Below, piece by piece: positions 1 through 5,057 of a stretch of DNA of 5,645 bases; the stretch's first letter is position 1; each line of letters begins with the position of its first letter. The stretch comes from Trueperaceae bacterium (lineage in GTDB: Bacteria > Deinococcota > Deinococci > Deinococcales > Trueperaceae). The notes under the pieces were generated by a model. That model was not told where the DNA came from. It saw nothing but the letters and a program-made list of their open reading frames with translations, and made no database searches. The stretch lies in NCBI GenBank assembly GCA_007121175.1, contig SKMG01000318.1, forward strand, positions 1 through 5,645, read 5' to 3'. The translations under genes and the position numbers were made by a program.

Positions 1-521
1 GCCGTCACGCCGTGCAGGAGCTCCGGAACGCTGACCGGCCGATGGTAGAAGCCCGGCGACGCCGGCATGATCACCGCTCCGGCGTCGTGCGCGGCCAGCA
101 TGTTCTGGAGCATCGGCCGCGGATACGGCGCTTCACGAACCACCAGCACCAGCGGGCGCCGCTCCTTGAGGGTCACGTGGGCGGCGCGGCTCACGAGGTT
201 GTCGGCCAGTCCGAGCGCGACCTTGGCGAGGGTGCCGGCCGAGCACGGCACCACCACCATGGCGTGCATCGGGAAGCTGCCCGAGGCGATCGGCGCCGCG
301 AGGTCGTGATCCTTGTGGACGACGTCGGCCAACGCCTGGAGCTCGCCCAAGCCGACGTCGAGCTCGGTCGGCAGCACCAGTTTGGCGCCGCTCGTCACGA
401 TCAGGTGCGACTCGAGCGCCGTGCCGTCGTCGGCCGCCGAGCGCAGCGCCTGCAGCAGGTCGAGCGCGTAGGGGATCCCGCTGCCGCCGGAGAGGGCCAC
501 GATCACGCGTCGCCTGGACAT
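1..521 (-). CDS. ubiX: UbiX-family flavin prenyltransferase, C-terminus cut by window edge
   Basis: UbiX joins a dimethylallyl group to reduced FMN, making the prenylated flavin cofactor used by UbiD-type decarboxylases; it is a soluble cytoplasmic flavoprotein. The ATG is at 521 and 173 codons are readable before the edge; relatives are about 190-200 residues, so only a short tail is missing. Visible family features, in order: a Rossmann start with a small glycine/serine loop (SGGSGIPYA, residues 11-19), FPMHAMVVVPCS (83-94), the LADNLVSRAAHVTLKERRPLVLVVRE core (about 105-130), the NMLAAHDAGAVIMPASPGFY block (140-159). The PCS segment reads PCSAGT and the usual RAAD reads RAAH, mild departures from the common pattern. 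No Shine-Dalgarno is seen; a TANNNT motif lies 6 nt upstream, suggesting a leaderless start. No ubiD partner is in the window. The alternative, a Pad1-type paralog of the same family, cannot be separated here. Confidence 0.93.
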   Translation of the reverse strand, partial: MSRRRVIVALSGGSGIPYALDLLQALRSAADDGTALESHLIVTSGAKLVLPTELDVGLGELQALADVVHKDHDLAAPIASGSFPMHAMVVVPCSAGTLAKVALGLADNLVSRAAHVTLKERRPLVLVVREAPYPRPMLQNMLAAHDAGAVIMPASPGFYHRPVSVPELLHGVT

Positions 522-527
522 GAGAGC

Positions 528-533
528 ACCCTA
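528..533 (-). promoter_or_regulatory. -10 element (TAGGGT) for leaderless ubiX mRNA
   Basis: On the minus strand TAGGGT is followed by exactly six bases (GCTCTC) and then the ubiX ATG. This puts the motif at -12 to -7 relative to the A of the start codon, the position a -10 hexamer takes if transcription begins at the start codon. No recognisable -35 box lies 16-18 bp upstream, and no ribosome binding site fits. The call is an inference from position; the TANNNT pattern is short and would need a mapped 5' end. Confidence 0.5.
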
Positions 534-588
534 CCGCGCGGCCCTCGGCACCAGACCGTGACGCACCACCCTGCTGGGGCCGAGACCG

Positions 589-594
589 TACGAT
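589..594 (+). promoter_or_regulatory. -10 element (TACGAT) for leaderless PspC-domain mRNA
   Basis: TACGAT is followed by six bases (GCGCTC) and then the GTG at 601, the same spacing as at the divergent ubiX gene. It supports the GTG start, since no purine-rich ribosome binding site precedes it. A stop codon in this frame at 559-561, with no other standard start in between, also limits the choice. No convincing -35 box is present. Confidence 0.5.
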
Positions 595-600
595 GCGCTC

Positions 601-879
601 GTGCACTCGCAACTGCCTGGCACCGCTGAATCCCGCGACGTCCTGACGCATGCGCAGCGACGAGCGCGACGCCCTTCGGCCCGCGCTCCGTTGGAGCGCG
701 CTCGACGCGGTCGCCGCCTCGGCGGCGTAGCGGCCGGCATCGCGCGCTTCGTGCGCTGCGATGTGCGGCTGGTGCGCGCCTTGTGGCTCATCAGCGTGCC
801 GCCGTCGCTCGGCGTCACGGTCTTCGGCTACCTCTCTCTGTGGCTCCTACTCCCGAGCGAGCCGCTGGCGCGCGCCTGA
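601..879 (+). CDS. PspC-domain small membrane protein
   Basis: This is a 92-residue protein with a basic N-terminal tail (residues 1-35, rich in Arg and Ala) and a C-terminal PspC domain (about 36-87). The domain shows the family pattern: RRGRRLGGVAAGIARFVRCD, then VRLVRALWLISV, then a hydrophobic membrane segment ending in YLSLWLLLPSE. PspC domains are inner-membrane modules, named for the phage-shock regulator of enterobacteria, and occur as short stand-alone proteins in many bacteria, often in envelope-stress roles. No pspA or other psp gene is nearby, so the specific role is unknown. The GTG at 601 is chosen because it follows a TANNNT motif by six bases; an in-frame TTG at 691 would leave just the domain and is the alternative. 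The gene ends 7 bp from the stop of the convergent E2-like gene, with no room for a terminator between them. Confidence 0.85.
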   Translation: MHSQLPGTAESRDVLTHAQRRARRPSARAPLERARRGRRLGGVAAGIARFVRCDVRLVRALWLISVPPSLGVTVFGYLSLWLLLPSEPLARA

Positions 880-886
880 GCCGCCG

Positions 887-2743
887 CTAGAGCACCACCC
901 GGACCGGCGCCTCGAGCAGTTCGCTGAAGCGCGCCAGCAGCCGCGCGGCGTCGGCACCCTCGGCTCCGTCTCCGGCCAGCGCCAGCACGGCACGGCGGCC
1001 GCCGCACTGGTTGTCGATGAGCACCCGACCGAGCGTCAGCACTGGCGCTCCGAGCCGCAGCACGGCGTCGTCGACGCCGAGCTCGGAGAGGTCCGCCACG
1101 ATGAGAGCCGGCTCGAAAGCGGCCTCCGAGTCTGCGGTGGCGCCCGAATCTGCGGCGGCGCCCGCGGGCGCGGAGCCGTTCAGCGCGGCAATGGTCTGGG
1201 CCACCGTGTCGGCGAAGCCGCTCGCAGCGCCCATCGGCACCGTGTGGATGCCGTCGGGCTGCAGCACCGCCAACGCAACGCTGCCGGTGCCCCCGAGCGT
1301 CTTGTGAGCAGCGCGCACCAAGAAGGCGCTGAGCGGAACAGGCGTGTCGCGGTCCAAGTCAGGGGCCAGGTCGGCCTGCGCAGCGACCAGCGCGCTCAGA
1401 TCGACGTGGCGTCGCCACACGTGGCCGTGGCTCTCGAGCGGCGGCCCAACGATCGGCATGGCGCGTTCGGCGTCGCCGTGGGCCGCTCCCACCGGCGGTG
1501 GCGGCGGCTCGACCGCAGGCTCGGCGTCGTCTCCCGCTTCGCCGTCGAGAGCCGCCTCGGCGGCGGGTGTCTGGCCATCGACGTTCGGTGCCTCACGGTC
1601 GAAACTCGGGACGTCGCGCAGCGGATGGTCGTCGACGAGCGGCTCGGCCGCGGCCTCCTCGAGGACGCTGCCGTCGTCGAAGTCGGCGAGGGCGGCGTCG
1701 CGGCCGGCGTCCCGGTCGGCATCGCGGTCGGCATCGCGGTCGACACCCTGGGGCTCGTCGGAGCCTGCCTCATCGACTTGGACCTCGTCCGAGGCAACCG
1801 TCATGCCGGCGGGTGCGGAGGCCCAATCGTCGTCGCCCAGCTCGAGATCGTCGGGACGGTCGTCTTCGAGCTCCGGTGCGGGGCTCGAGTCGGTTGCCTC
1901 GACGGCCTCGTGGAGCTCGTCGAGCTGCGGACCGCTCGCGTCGCTCTCCGGAGTTCGGAGCGGAGGCTCCTCGTCGAGACTCGGCGCGTCGCGCCAGGAT
2001 GCCTGGCTCCAATCGCTCTCACGCGCGCGCTCTTCGCCGAAGACCGACTCCGGCTCACCCACTGAGGGTGGAGGAGTGTCGCGGCCAGGATCGGCGAACA
2101 GGTCGGGAAGGTCGGCATCGCCGGAGCCGGTGCTGCGTCCGCTGAGGTCGGGAGCGCCGCCACCAGCAGTCGATCCATGTTCGTCGTCGAGCTCGCCACC
2201 ACCAGCAGTCGATCCGCCCAGGTCGACAGGCTCGAAGCCACCCTCAACCGGCCCACTGGGTCTGACGGGCTCGCCGCCACCAGCAGTCGGTCCGCCCAGG
2301 TCGACAGGCTCGAAGCCCGGGGTCGGCGCCGCTGGCGGCTCGTCGTCGCCGGAGACCAGCAGGTCCTCCTCGTTGACGTCCTCCTCGGCGTCCAGTTCCG
2401 GCAGCTCGGGAACCCGCGGGCGCTCACCGGGAGCGTCGTCGGGAGCCTCCTCGAACAGGAAGATATCGTCCTCCACCGTCGAGGTCGCCTCCGCAGGGTC
2501 GTCGAACTCCTCACCCTGTTGGTAGCGGCGCAACTCCTCCTCCGGCCAGGCCTCCATGCCGGCGGGCACGGGCTCGGGAGTCGGGTCGACCGGCTCCTCG
2601 CCCGCCATCACCCGCGCTAAGTACTCGAGAACGTCACGCTCGACGACCCGGCCAGCATCGCCGCTCCCGCTCAAGCGGCGCCAGTCGACGTTGTTCTCCT
2701 CGGCCAATCGCCTGGCCAACGGTGCGATGTCGGGTTGGTCCAC
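887..2743 (-). CDS. E3/E1-binding-domain protein with acidic linker and degenerate E2 acyltransferase-like C-terminus
   Basis: The protein is 618 residues from a GTG at 2743, chosen because GAGGAGG sits six bases before it; the TTG at 2749 directly abuts that motif. Residues about 5-42 match the peripheral subunit-binding domain of 2-oxoacid dehydrogenase E2 proteins: IAPLARRLAEENNVDWRRL, then SGSGDAGRV and ERDVLEYL. In known complexes this domain docks E1 or E3. Residues about 45-437 are a Glu/Asp/Pro/Gly/Ala-rich, probably disordered linker with two sets of tandem repeats. Residues about 438-618 resemble a shortened E2 catalytic fold: WRRHVDLSALVA, PVPLSAFLVRAAHKTL, LTLGRV, and ALAGDGAEGADAARLL near 588-603. 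There the usual DHRxxDG active-site motif is replaced and its His is gone. No N-terminal lipoyl domain exists. I infer a non-catalytic scaffold or adaptor for dehydrogenase subunits, somewhat like E3-binding proteins. The domain call is firm at the N-terminus and moderate at the C-terminus. Confidence 0.88.
   Translation of the reverse strand: MDQPDIAPLARRLAEENNVDWRRLSGSGDAGRVVERDVLEYLARVMAGEEPVDPTPEPVPAGMEAWPEEELRRYQQGEEFDDPAEATSTVEDDIFLFEEAPDDAPGERPRVPELPELDAEEDVNEEDLLVSGDDEPPAAPTPGFEPVDLGGPTAGGGEPVRPSGPVEGGFEPVDLGGSTAGGGELDDEHGSTAGGGAPDLSGRSTGSGDADLPDLFADPGRDTPPPSVGEPESVFGEERARESDWSQASWRDAPSLDEEPPLRTPESDASGPQLDELHEAVEATDSSPAPELEDDRPDDLELGDDDWASAPAGMTVASDEVQVDEAGSDEPQGVDRDADRDADRDAGRDAALADFDDGSVLEEAAAEPLVDDHPLRDVPSFDREAPNVDGQTPAAEAALDGEAGDDAEPAVEPPPPPVGAAHGDAERAMPIVGPPLESHGHVWRRHVDLSALVAAQADLAPDLDRDTPVPLSAFLVRAAHKTLGGTGSVALAVLQPDGIHTVPMGAASGFADTVAQTIAALNGSAPAGAAADSGATADSEAAFEPALIVADLSELGVDDAVLRLGAPVLTLGRVLIDNQCGGRRAVLALAGDGAEGADAARLLARFSELLEAPVRVVL
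1701..1748 (-). repeat. 12-nt tandem repeat encoding DRDA units
   Basis: Four consecutive 12-nt units lie in frame inside the E2-like gene. Two are identical (CGGTCGGCATCG on the plus strand, at 1713-1724 and 1725-1736) and the outer ones are diverged. They encode VDRDADRDADRDAGRDA (about residues 333-348), a charge-alternating stretch in the acidic linker. Confidence 0.8.
2155..2317 (-). repeat. 39-nt-period minisatellite encoding 13-residue Gly-rich repeats
   Basis: Two 49-nt copies (2191-2239 and 2269-2317) differ at only two positions and are offset by 78 nt; a shorter copy at 2155-2176 is offset by 39 nt, so the basic period is 39 nt (13 codons). In the protein (about residues 143-197) this gives GFEPVDLGG-S/P-TAGGGE twice and a shorter STAGGGAP. 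The phase keeps the reading frame, so copy-number change would lengthen or shorten the linker without a frameshift. Confidence 0.85.
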
Positions 2744-2749
2744 GCGCAA

Positions 2750-2756
2750 CCTCCTC
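2750..2756 (-). promoter_or_regulatory. Ribosome binding site (GAGGAGG) deciding the GTG start of the E2-like gene
   Basis: Read on the minus strand, GAGGAGG is complementary to the 3' end of 16S rRNA and lies six bases before the GTG at 2743. The in-frame TTG at 2749 follows it with no gap and is therefore a poor start. It is the only strong Shine-Dalgarno sequence before any gene in the window, in contrast to the leaderless-looking starts elsewhere. Confidence 0.75.
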
Positions 2757-2777
2757 GGGTGGGGACCTCGTCAGGCT

Positions 2778-2783
2778 AGTGTA
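2778..2783 (-). promoter_or_regulatory. Possible -10 element (TACACT) for the E2-like gene
   Basis: TACACT on the minus strand lies about 35 bases upstream of the GTG and just upstream of the ribosome binding site, which fits a short 5' leader. No -35 box is evident; instead a GCGCGC-CT-GCGCGC inverted repeat (2793-2806) occupies roughly that position. This is inferred from motif and place only. Confidence 0.35.
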
Positions 2784-2923
2784 CGGAACGCTGCGCGCCT
2801 GCGCGCGCGAAGGTCCTCACTCCGGCTCGCACCCGTGACGAACCGGGCCCGGTGGTGGCTGGAGCGGACCGCGGCCGACGCTGCTCAGGGCGCAACCCCC
2901 TCTCAGCGGTGCGACGCCTCCGC

Positions 2924-4189
2924 TCAGGGCCGCCAGGCCTGGAAGAAGCTGCCGTTGATGAACGTCTGTAACAGCGGCTCGTCGCCGATGACCTGCACCG
3001 AGGTCACGACCGACTCGCCGGCCTCGAACTGGCGATCGAGGATCGTGCGCTCGCCACCGTCGTCGCTCACGACCAGCGTCAGCCGATACGGCTCGCGGGT
3101 CAGCGACGCCACGCCGACCTGGCTCGGGTCGAAGCGGAACGGGATCAGCCGGCTGCCGTCGGCCTGCACGAAGGTCGTGCCGGGGGCGGGAATGTCGGGC
3201 TCCTCAGATGCCGACTCGGCCTCACTGCGAGACGGGAGCAGGCCGCCGAACTCGGCTGCGAGATCGTTGAAGCTCGTCCCGGCGGACGACTCCGGCACCG
3301 GGCCGTTGACCACCAGTGCGACCGGGCTCCCGACGACGGTGAAGCCCGCCGGTCGCGCCTCGAGGACGCCGGACGGCCGCGTGGGATCGTCGACGAAGCG
3401 CACCGGCCCCAGTCCGAGCTGCGCCGCGCGCAACGCGAGCTGCGCCTGCCACAGGGGCGCGCCGATCACCTCGGGGACCCGAACGACGCGCGTGCCTTCC
3501 AGGGCATACACGAGCGTGACCGGGGTACTGGGGAGCACCTCGGCGCCAGGCGCCGGACGCTGGTCGGTGACGGTGCGGGGACGATCGAAGCTGAGGTCGG
3601 CAGCGACCGCGTCGACGCGCCGGATGCCGAGCTCGGAAAGCGCGCCTCTGGCTTCGTCGAGGGTCATGCCGCGCACGTCGGGCAGCTCGAGCGGAGCGCT
3701 GGCGAAGCCGCGGCTCACCGCGATGCTCACCACCACGTCGGGCGTGAGCACGCTGCCCGGCCCGGGGTACTGGCCGATCACCGTCCCGCTGGGTTGGTCC
3801 GACACGGCGTACTCGATACGCTCGACGCTCAAGCCGACGCTCTCGGCTCGGGCGATCGCGCTGACTTCGGTCAGCCCGACCAGCGTCGGCGTCTGGCGCA
3901 CTTCCGCCACGGCGTTGACGCCGAGGCTCACCGTCCGCCCGGAGCGCACCACGCTGCCGCTCGGAGGCGTCTGCGACACGACGGTATCAGCAGCCGCCGC
4001 AGGGTCGATCTCAGGATAGGTGAGTACGCGCAGGCCGCTCGAGCGCAGCCGCTGGCTGGCGTCGGCGTACGGCAGGCCGCGAACGTCCGGCAGCCTCACG
4101 TCGTCGACGCGTAGGTAACGTTCCGCGGTGAGAGCTGCGCCGACGACCAGGGCGACCGCAATGAGCGCGAGCGCGACGATGCGAACCAT
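2924..4189 (-). CDS. Membrane-anchored four-PASTA-domain protein lacking a kinase
   Basis: The protein is 421 residues from an ATG at 4189. A short cytoplasmic start (MVR) leads into one membrane helix (about residues 3-22, IVALALIAVALVVGAAL), so the rest should lie outside. Four PASTA repeats follow at about 30-92, 99-160, 167-230 and 236-296. Each starts with a PDVRG / TPTLVG / PEVIG-type motif and ends with a Q-P-x-G turn and a beta strand; the fourth is the most diverged. PASTA domains bind peptidoglycan fragments and are usually the sensor half of Ser/Thr kinases or of penicillin-binding proteins. A Ser/Glu-rich linker (about 318-335) precedes a C-terminal domain (about 345-421). Its YRLTLVVSDDGGERTILDRQ..AGESV.TSV.V.G pattern recalls the segment after the PASTA repeats in PrkC kinases. 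No kinase or transpeptidase motifs are present. Upstream in-frame starts exist back to 4450, but the helix position and the -10 motif favour 4189. The role is probably cell-wall sensing or binding. Confidence 0.9.
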   Translation of the reverse strand: MVRIVALALIAVALVVGAALTAERYLRVDDVRLPDVRGLPYADASQRLRSSGLRVLTYPEIDPAAAADTVVSQTPPSGSVVRSGRTVSLGVNAVAEVRQTPTLVGLTEVSAIARAESVGLSVERIEYAVSDQPSGTVIGQYPGPGSVLTPDVVVSIAVSRGFASAPLELPDVRGMTLDEARGALSELGIRRVDAVAADLSFDRPRTVTDQRPAPGAEVLPSTPVTLVYALEGTRVVRVPEVIGAPLWQAQLALRAAQLGLGPVRFVDDPTRPSGVLEARPAGFTVVGSPVALVVNGPVPESSAGTSFNDLAAEFGGLLPSRSEAESASEEPDIPAPGTTFVQADGSRLIPFRFDPSQVGVASLTREPYRLTLVVSDDGGERTILDRQFEAGESVVTSVQVIGDEPLLQTFINGSFFQAWRP

Positions 4190-4197
4190 CGTGGACA

Positions 4198-4203
4198 ACG
4201 GTA
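4198..4203 (-). promoter_or_regulatory. Possible -10 element (TACCGT) for the PASTA gene
   Basis: TACCGT on the minus strand ends eight bases before the ATG at 4189. There is no Shine-Dalgarno in the gap, so a leaderless or near-leaderless transcript is suggested. The spacing is two bases longer than at ubiX and the PspC gene, so support is weaker. Confidence 0.38.
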
Positions 4204-4327
4204 GCACGGGCTCGCTGCGCGCCCGGCCGCCGGCGTTGCGCTCGCGCACATGCGGCGCCGGGCCATCGCGGCACCCCGGTCCGCGAACCGCCGGGCCGCC
4301 GCGACACGCCGCTCGCACCGCGAGTCG

Positions 4328-4333
4328 TAGCAT
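4328..4333 (+). promoter_or_regulatory. Possible -10 element (TAGCAT) for the PPDK-like gene
   Basis: TAGCAT ends eight bases before the ATG at 4342, the same spacing as the divergent PASTA gene. No ribosome binding site is seen in between, and a nearby ATG at 4332 is out of frame. The whole 152-bp spacer 4190-4341 thus serves as a divergent promoter region; no clear -35 boxes or operator were found in it. Confidence 0.38.
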
Positions 4334-4341
4334 GCCGCAGC

Positions 4342-4953
4342 ATGGAGCGCAGCGATCTGCCCGCCCGCTTCCCACCGCCGTACGCAGTCGAGGACGATAG
4401 CGAGCTGGCCTGGCTGCAACGAGCAGCACGCTCGGGCCTGACCATCGCACCGATGGCGGTGGTGCCGGTCGCTGTCGAGACCACCTTCTACCAGTTCAAC
4501 AACCTGCCCGAGCAGCTCAGGCGGCTCTACGGCGGCGTCGCCACCGACGACCCCGACGAGGACGACCTGGAGGAGCTCGAGGCCGAGGCGATGACCCTGG
4601 TGCTCGGTCACACGCTGCTCGACGAGGTGATCGAGGGCCTGTTCGAAGCGCTCAACGGGCTCCCGGAGCGGCTGCTGGTGCGCCGAGCCGACGCCGACGG
4701 CCTGAGCGCCGGGCGCGGGCGCGAGACCCTACTCGCAGTCAAGCGCGTCTGGGCCGACGACTGGCGCGCCGATGCGCTCGCCGGTAGGCTGCGCGAGGGC
4801 CATGGGCTGGCACCGCTGGCGCGGCCGCTGCTGGTCCACACCGCCTTCCTCGAGCGCGAACCCGAACCGCTTTGGCTCGACGGCAGCCCGGCGCTCCTGG
4901 CGTATCACGACGACGAGGGCCGCCTCGCACGCCTGACGCGGCGAGACGCTTGA
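4342..4953 (+). CDS. Stand-alone degenerate PEP-synthase/PPDK N-terminal-like domain protein (hypothetical)
   Basis: A 203-residue soluble protein with no signal peptide or membrane helix. I do not recognise a named family, but the order of motifs echoes the pyruvate-phosphate dikinase / PEP-synthase nucleotide-binding domain. Residues 22-58 (LAWLQRAARSGLTIAPMAVVP..., then Phe and Leu positions) resemble the GLxVPPGFVVP start. LLVRRADADG (111-120) sits where that family has VRSSAxxED. AGRGRETLLAV (123-133) matches the AGQxxTFLNV step. KRVWADDWRADALAGRLREG (134-153) matches the xxWASLF...YR segment, followed by LARPLLVH (158-165) for the VQ strand. The double Ser of VRSS is lost (VRRA), the ED is weakened to DG, and a very acidic loop (69-81) replaces part of the domain. 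No phosphohistidine or PEP/pyruvate domain follows. If the relation is right it is probably non-catalytic or altered; its function is unknown. Confidence 0.75.
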   Translation: MERSDLPARFPPPYAVEDDSELAWLQRAARSGLTIAPMAVVPVAVETTFYQFNNLPEQLRRLYGGVATDDPDEDDLEELEAEAMTLVLGHTLLDEVIEGLFEALNGLPERLLVRRADADGLSAGRGRETLLAVKRVWADDWRADALAGRLREGHGLAPLARPLLVHTAFLEREPEPLWLDGSPALLAYHDDEGRLARLTRRDA

Positions 4954-4967
4954 CGGCACCCGGGACC

Positions 4968-4993
4968 GAGCGCCTGGAGCACCAGCAGCGCTC
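4968..4993. terminator. Hairpin between convergent genes, possible bidirectional terminator
   Basis: GAGCGC-CTGG, loop AGCA, then CCAG-(CA bulge)-GCGCTC forms a ten-pair stem with a two-base bulge and a tetraloop. It starts 15 bases after the stop of the plus-strand gene and also lies downstream of the minus-strand UPF0316 gene. No U-tract follows on either strand. A competing short hairpin uses GCGCT/AGCGC at 4988-5001, and a palindrome GCGCCCGGGCGC lies at 5025-5036. The terminator role is inferred from place and structure. Confidence 0.4.
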
Positions 4994-5057
4994 AGGAGCG
5001 CAGGACCGGGGCGCGCCGGCACGAGCGCCCGGGCGCCCGCTAAGGCCGCACCCGGGC

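Larger units (their letters stand above)
2750..2923. other. Spacer between PASTA gene and E2-like gene (174 bp)
   Basis: This stretch holds the ribosome binding site and candidate -10 listed separately, the GCGCGC inverted repeat at 2793-2806 and a perfect 12-bp palindrome (ACCGGGCCCGGT, 2842-2853). I see no clear terminator with a U-tract after the PASTA gene, so read-through into the E2-like gene is possible. Open frames here look like composition-driven shadows. Confidence 0.5.

Noticed and set aside
544..584. Inverted repeat CTCGGC/GCCGAG in the ubiX-PspC spacer
   Set aside because: Only six pairs with a 29-base loop; too weak for a hairpin or an operator call.
133..651. Minus-strand open frame overlapping ubiX in another frame
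   Set aside because: Its translation is low-complexity Arg/Gly; the true frame starts at 521 and gives an intact UbiX sequence.
2155..2317. Direct repeats considered as a CRISPR array
   Set aside because: The repeats are in frame within a coding region, share a 39-nt period including the 'spacers', and are not palindromic.
761..2525. Long plus-strand open frames (761-2065, 1344-2525) opposite the E2-like gene
   Set aside because: They are Arg/Ser/Ala-rich, have no recognisable domain, and mirror the codon pattern of the minus-strand gene, which has clear PSBD and E2-like motifs. High GC makes such antisense frames common.
2842..2853. Perfect palindrome ACCGGGCCCGGT as an operator
   Set aside because: At this GC content several 12-bp palindromes are expected by chance in 5.6 kb, and it is not positioned near a start; noted only as part of the spacer.
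2556..4019. 487-codon plus-strand open frame opposite the PASTA gene
   Set aside because: Ser/Thr/Arg-rich translation without domains; the opposite strand encodes four PASTA repeats and a membrane helix.
4190..4450. Upstream extension of the PASTA protein to a start at 4450
   Set aside because: It would place an Arg/Cys-rich tail before the membrane helix and overlap the divergent gene at 4342; the ATG at 4189 directly before the helix is better.
4096..4611. Minus-strand frame overlapping the PPDK-like gene and the PASTA N-terminus
   Set aside because: It overlaps two better-supported genes, and the residues antisense to the PPDK-like gene show no family pattern.
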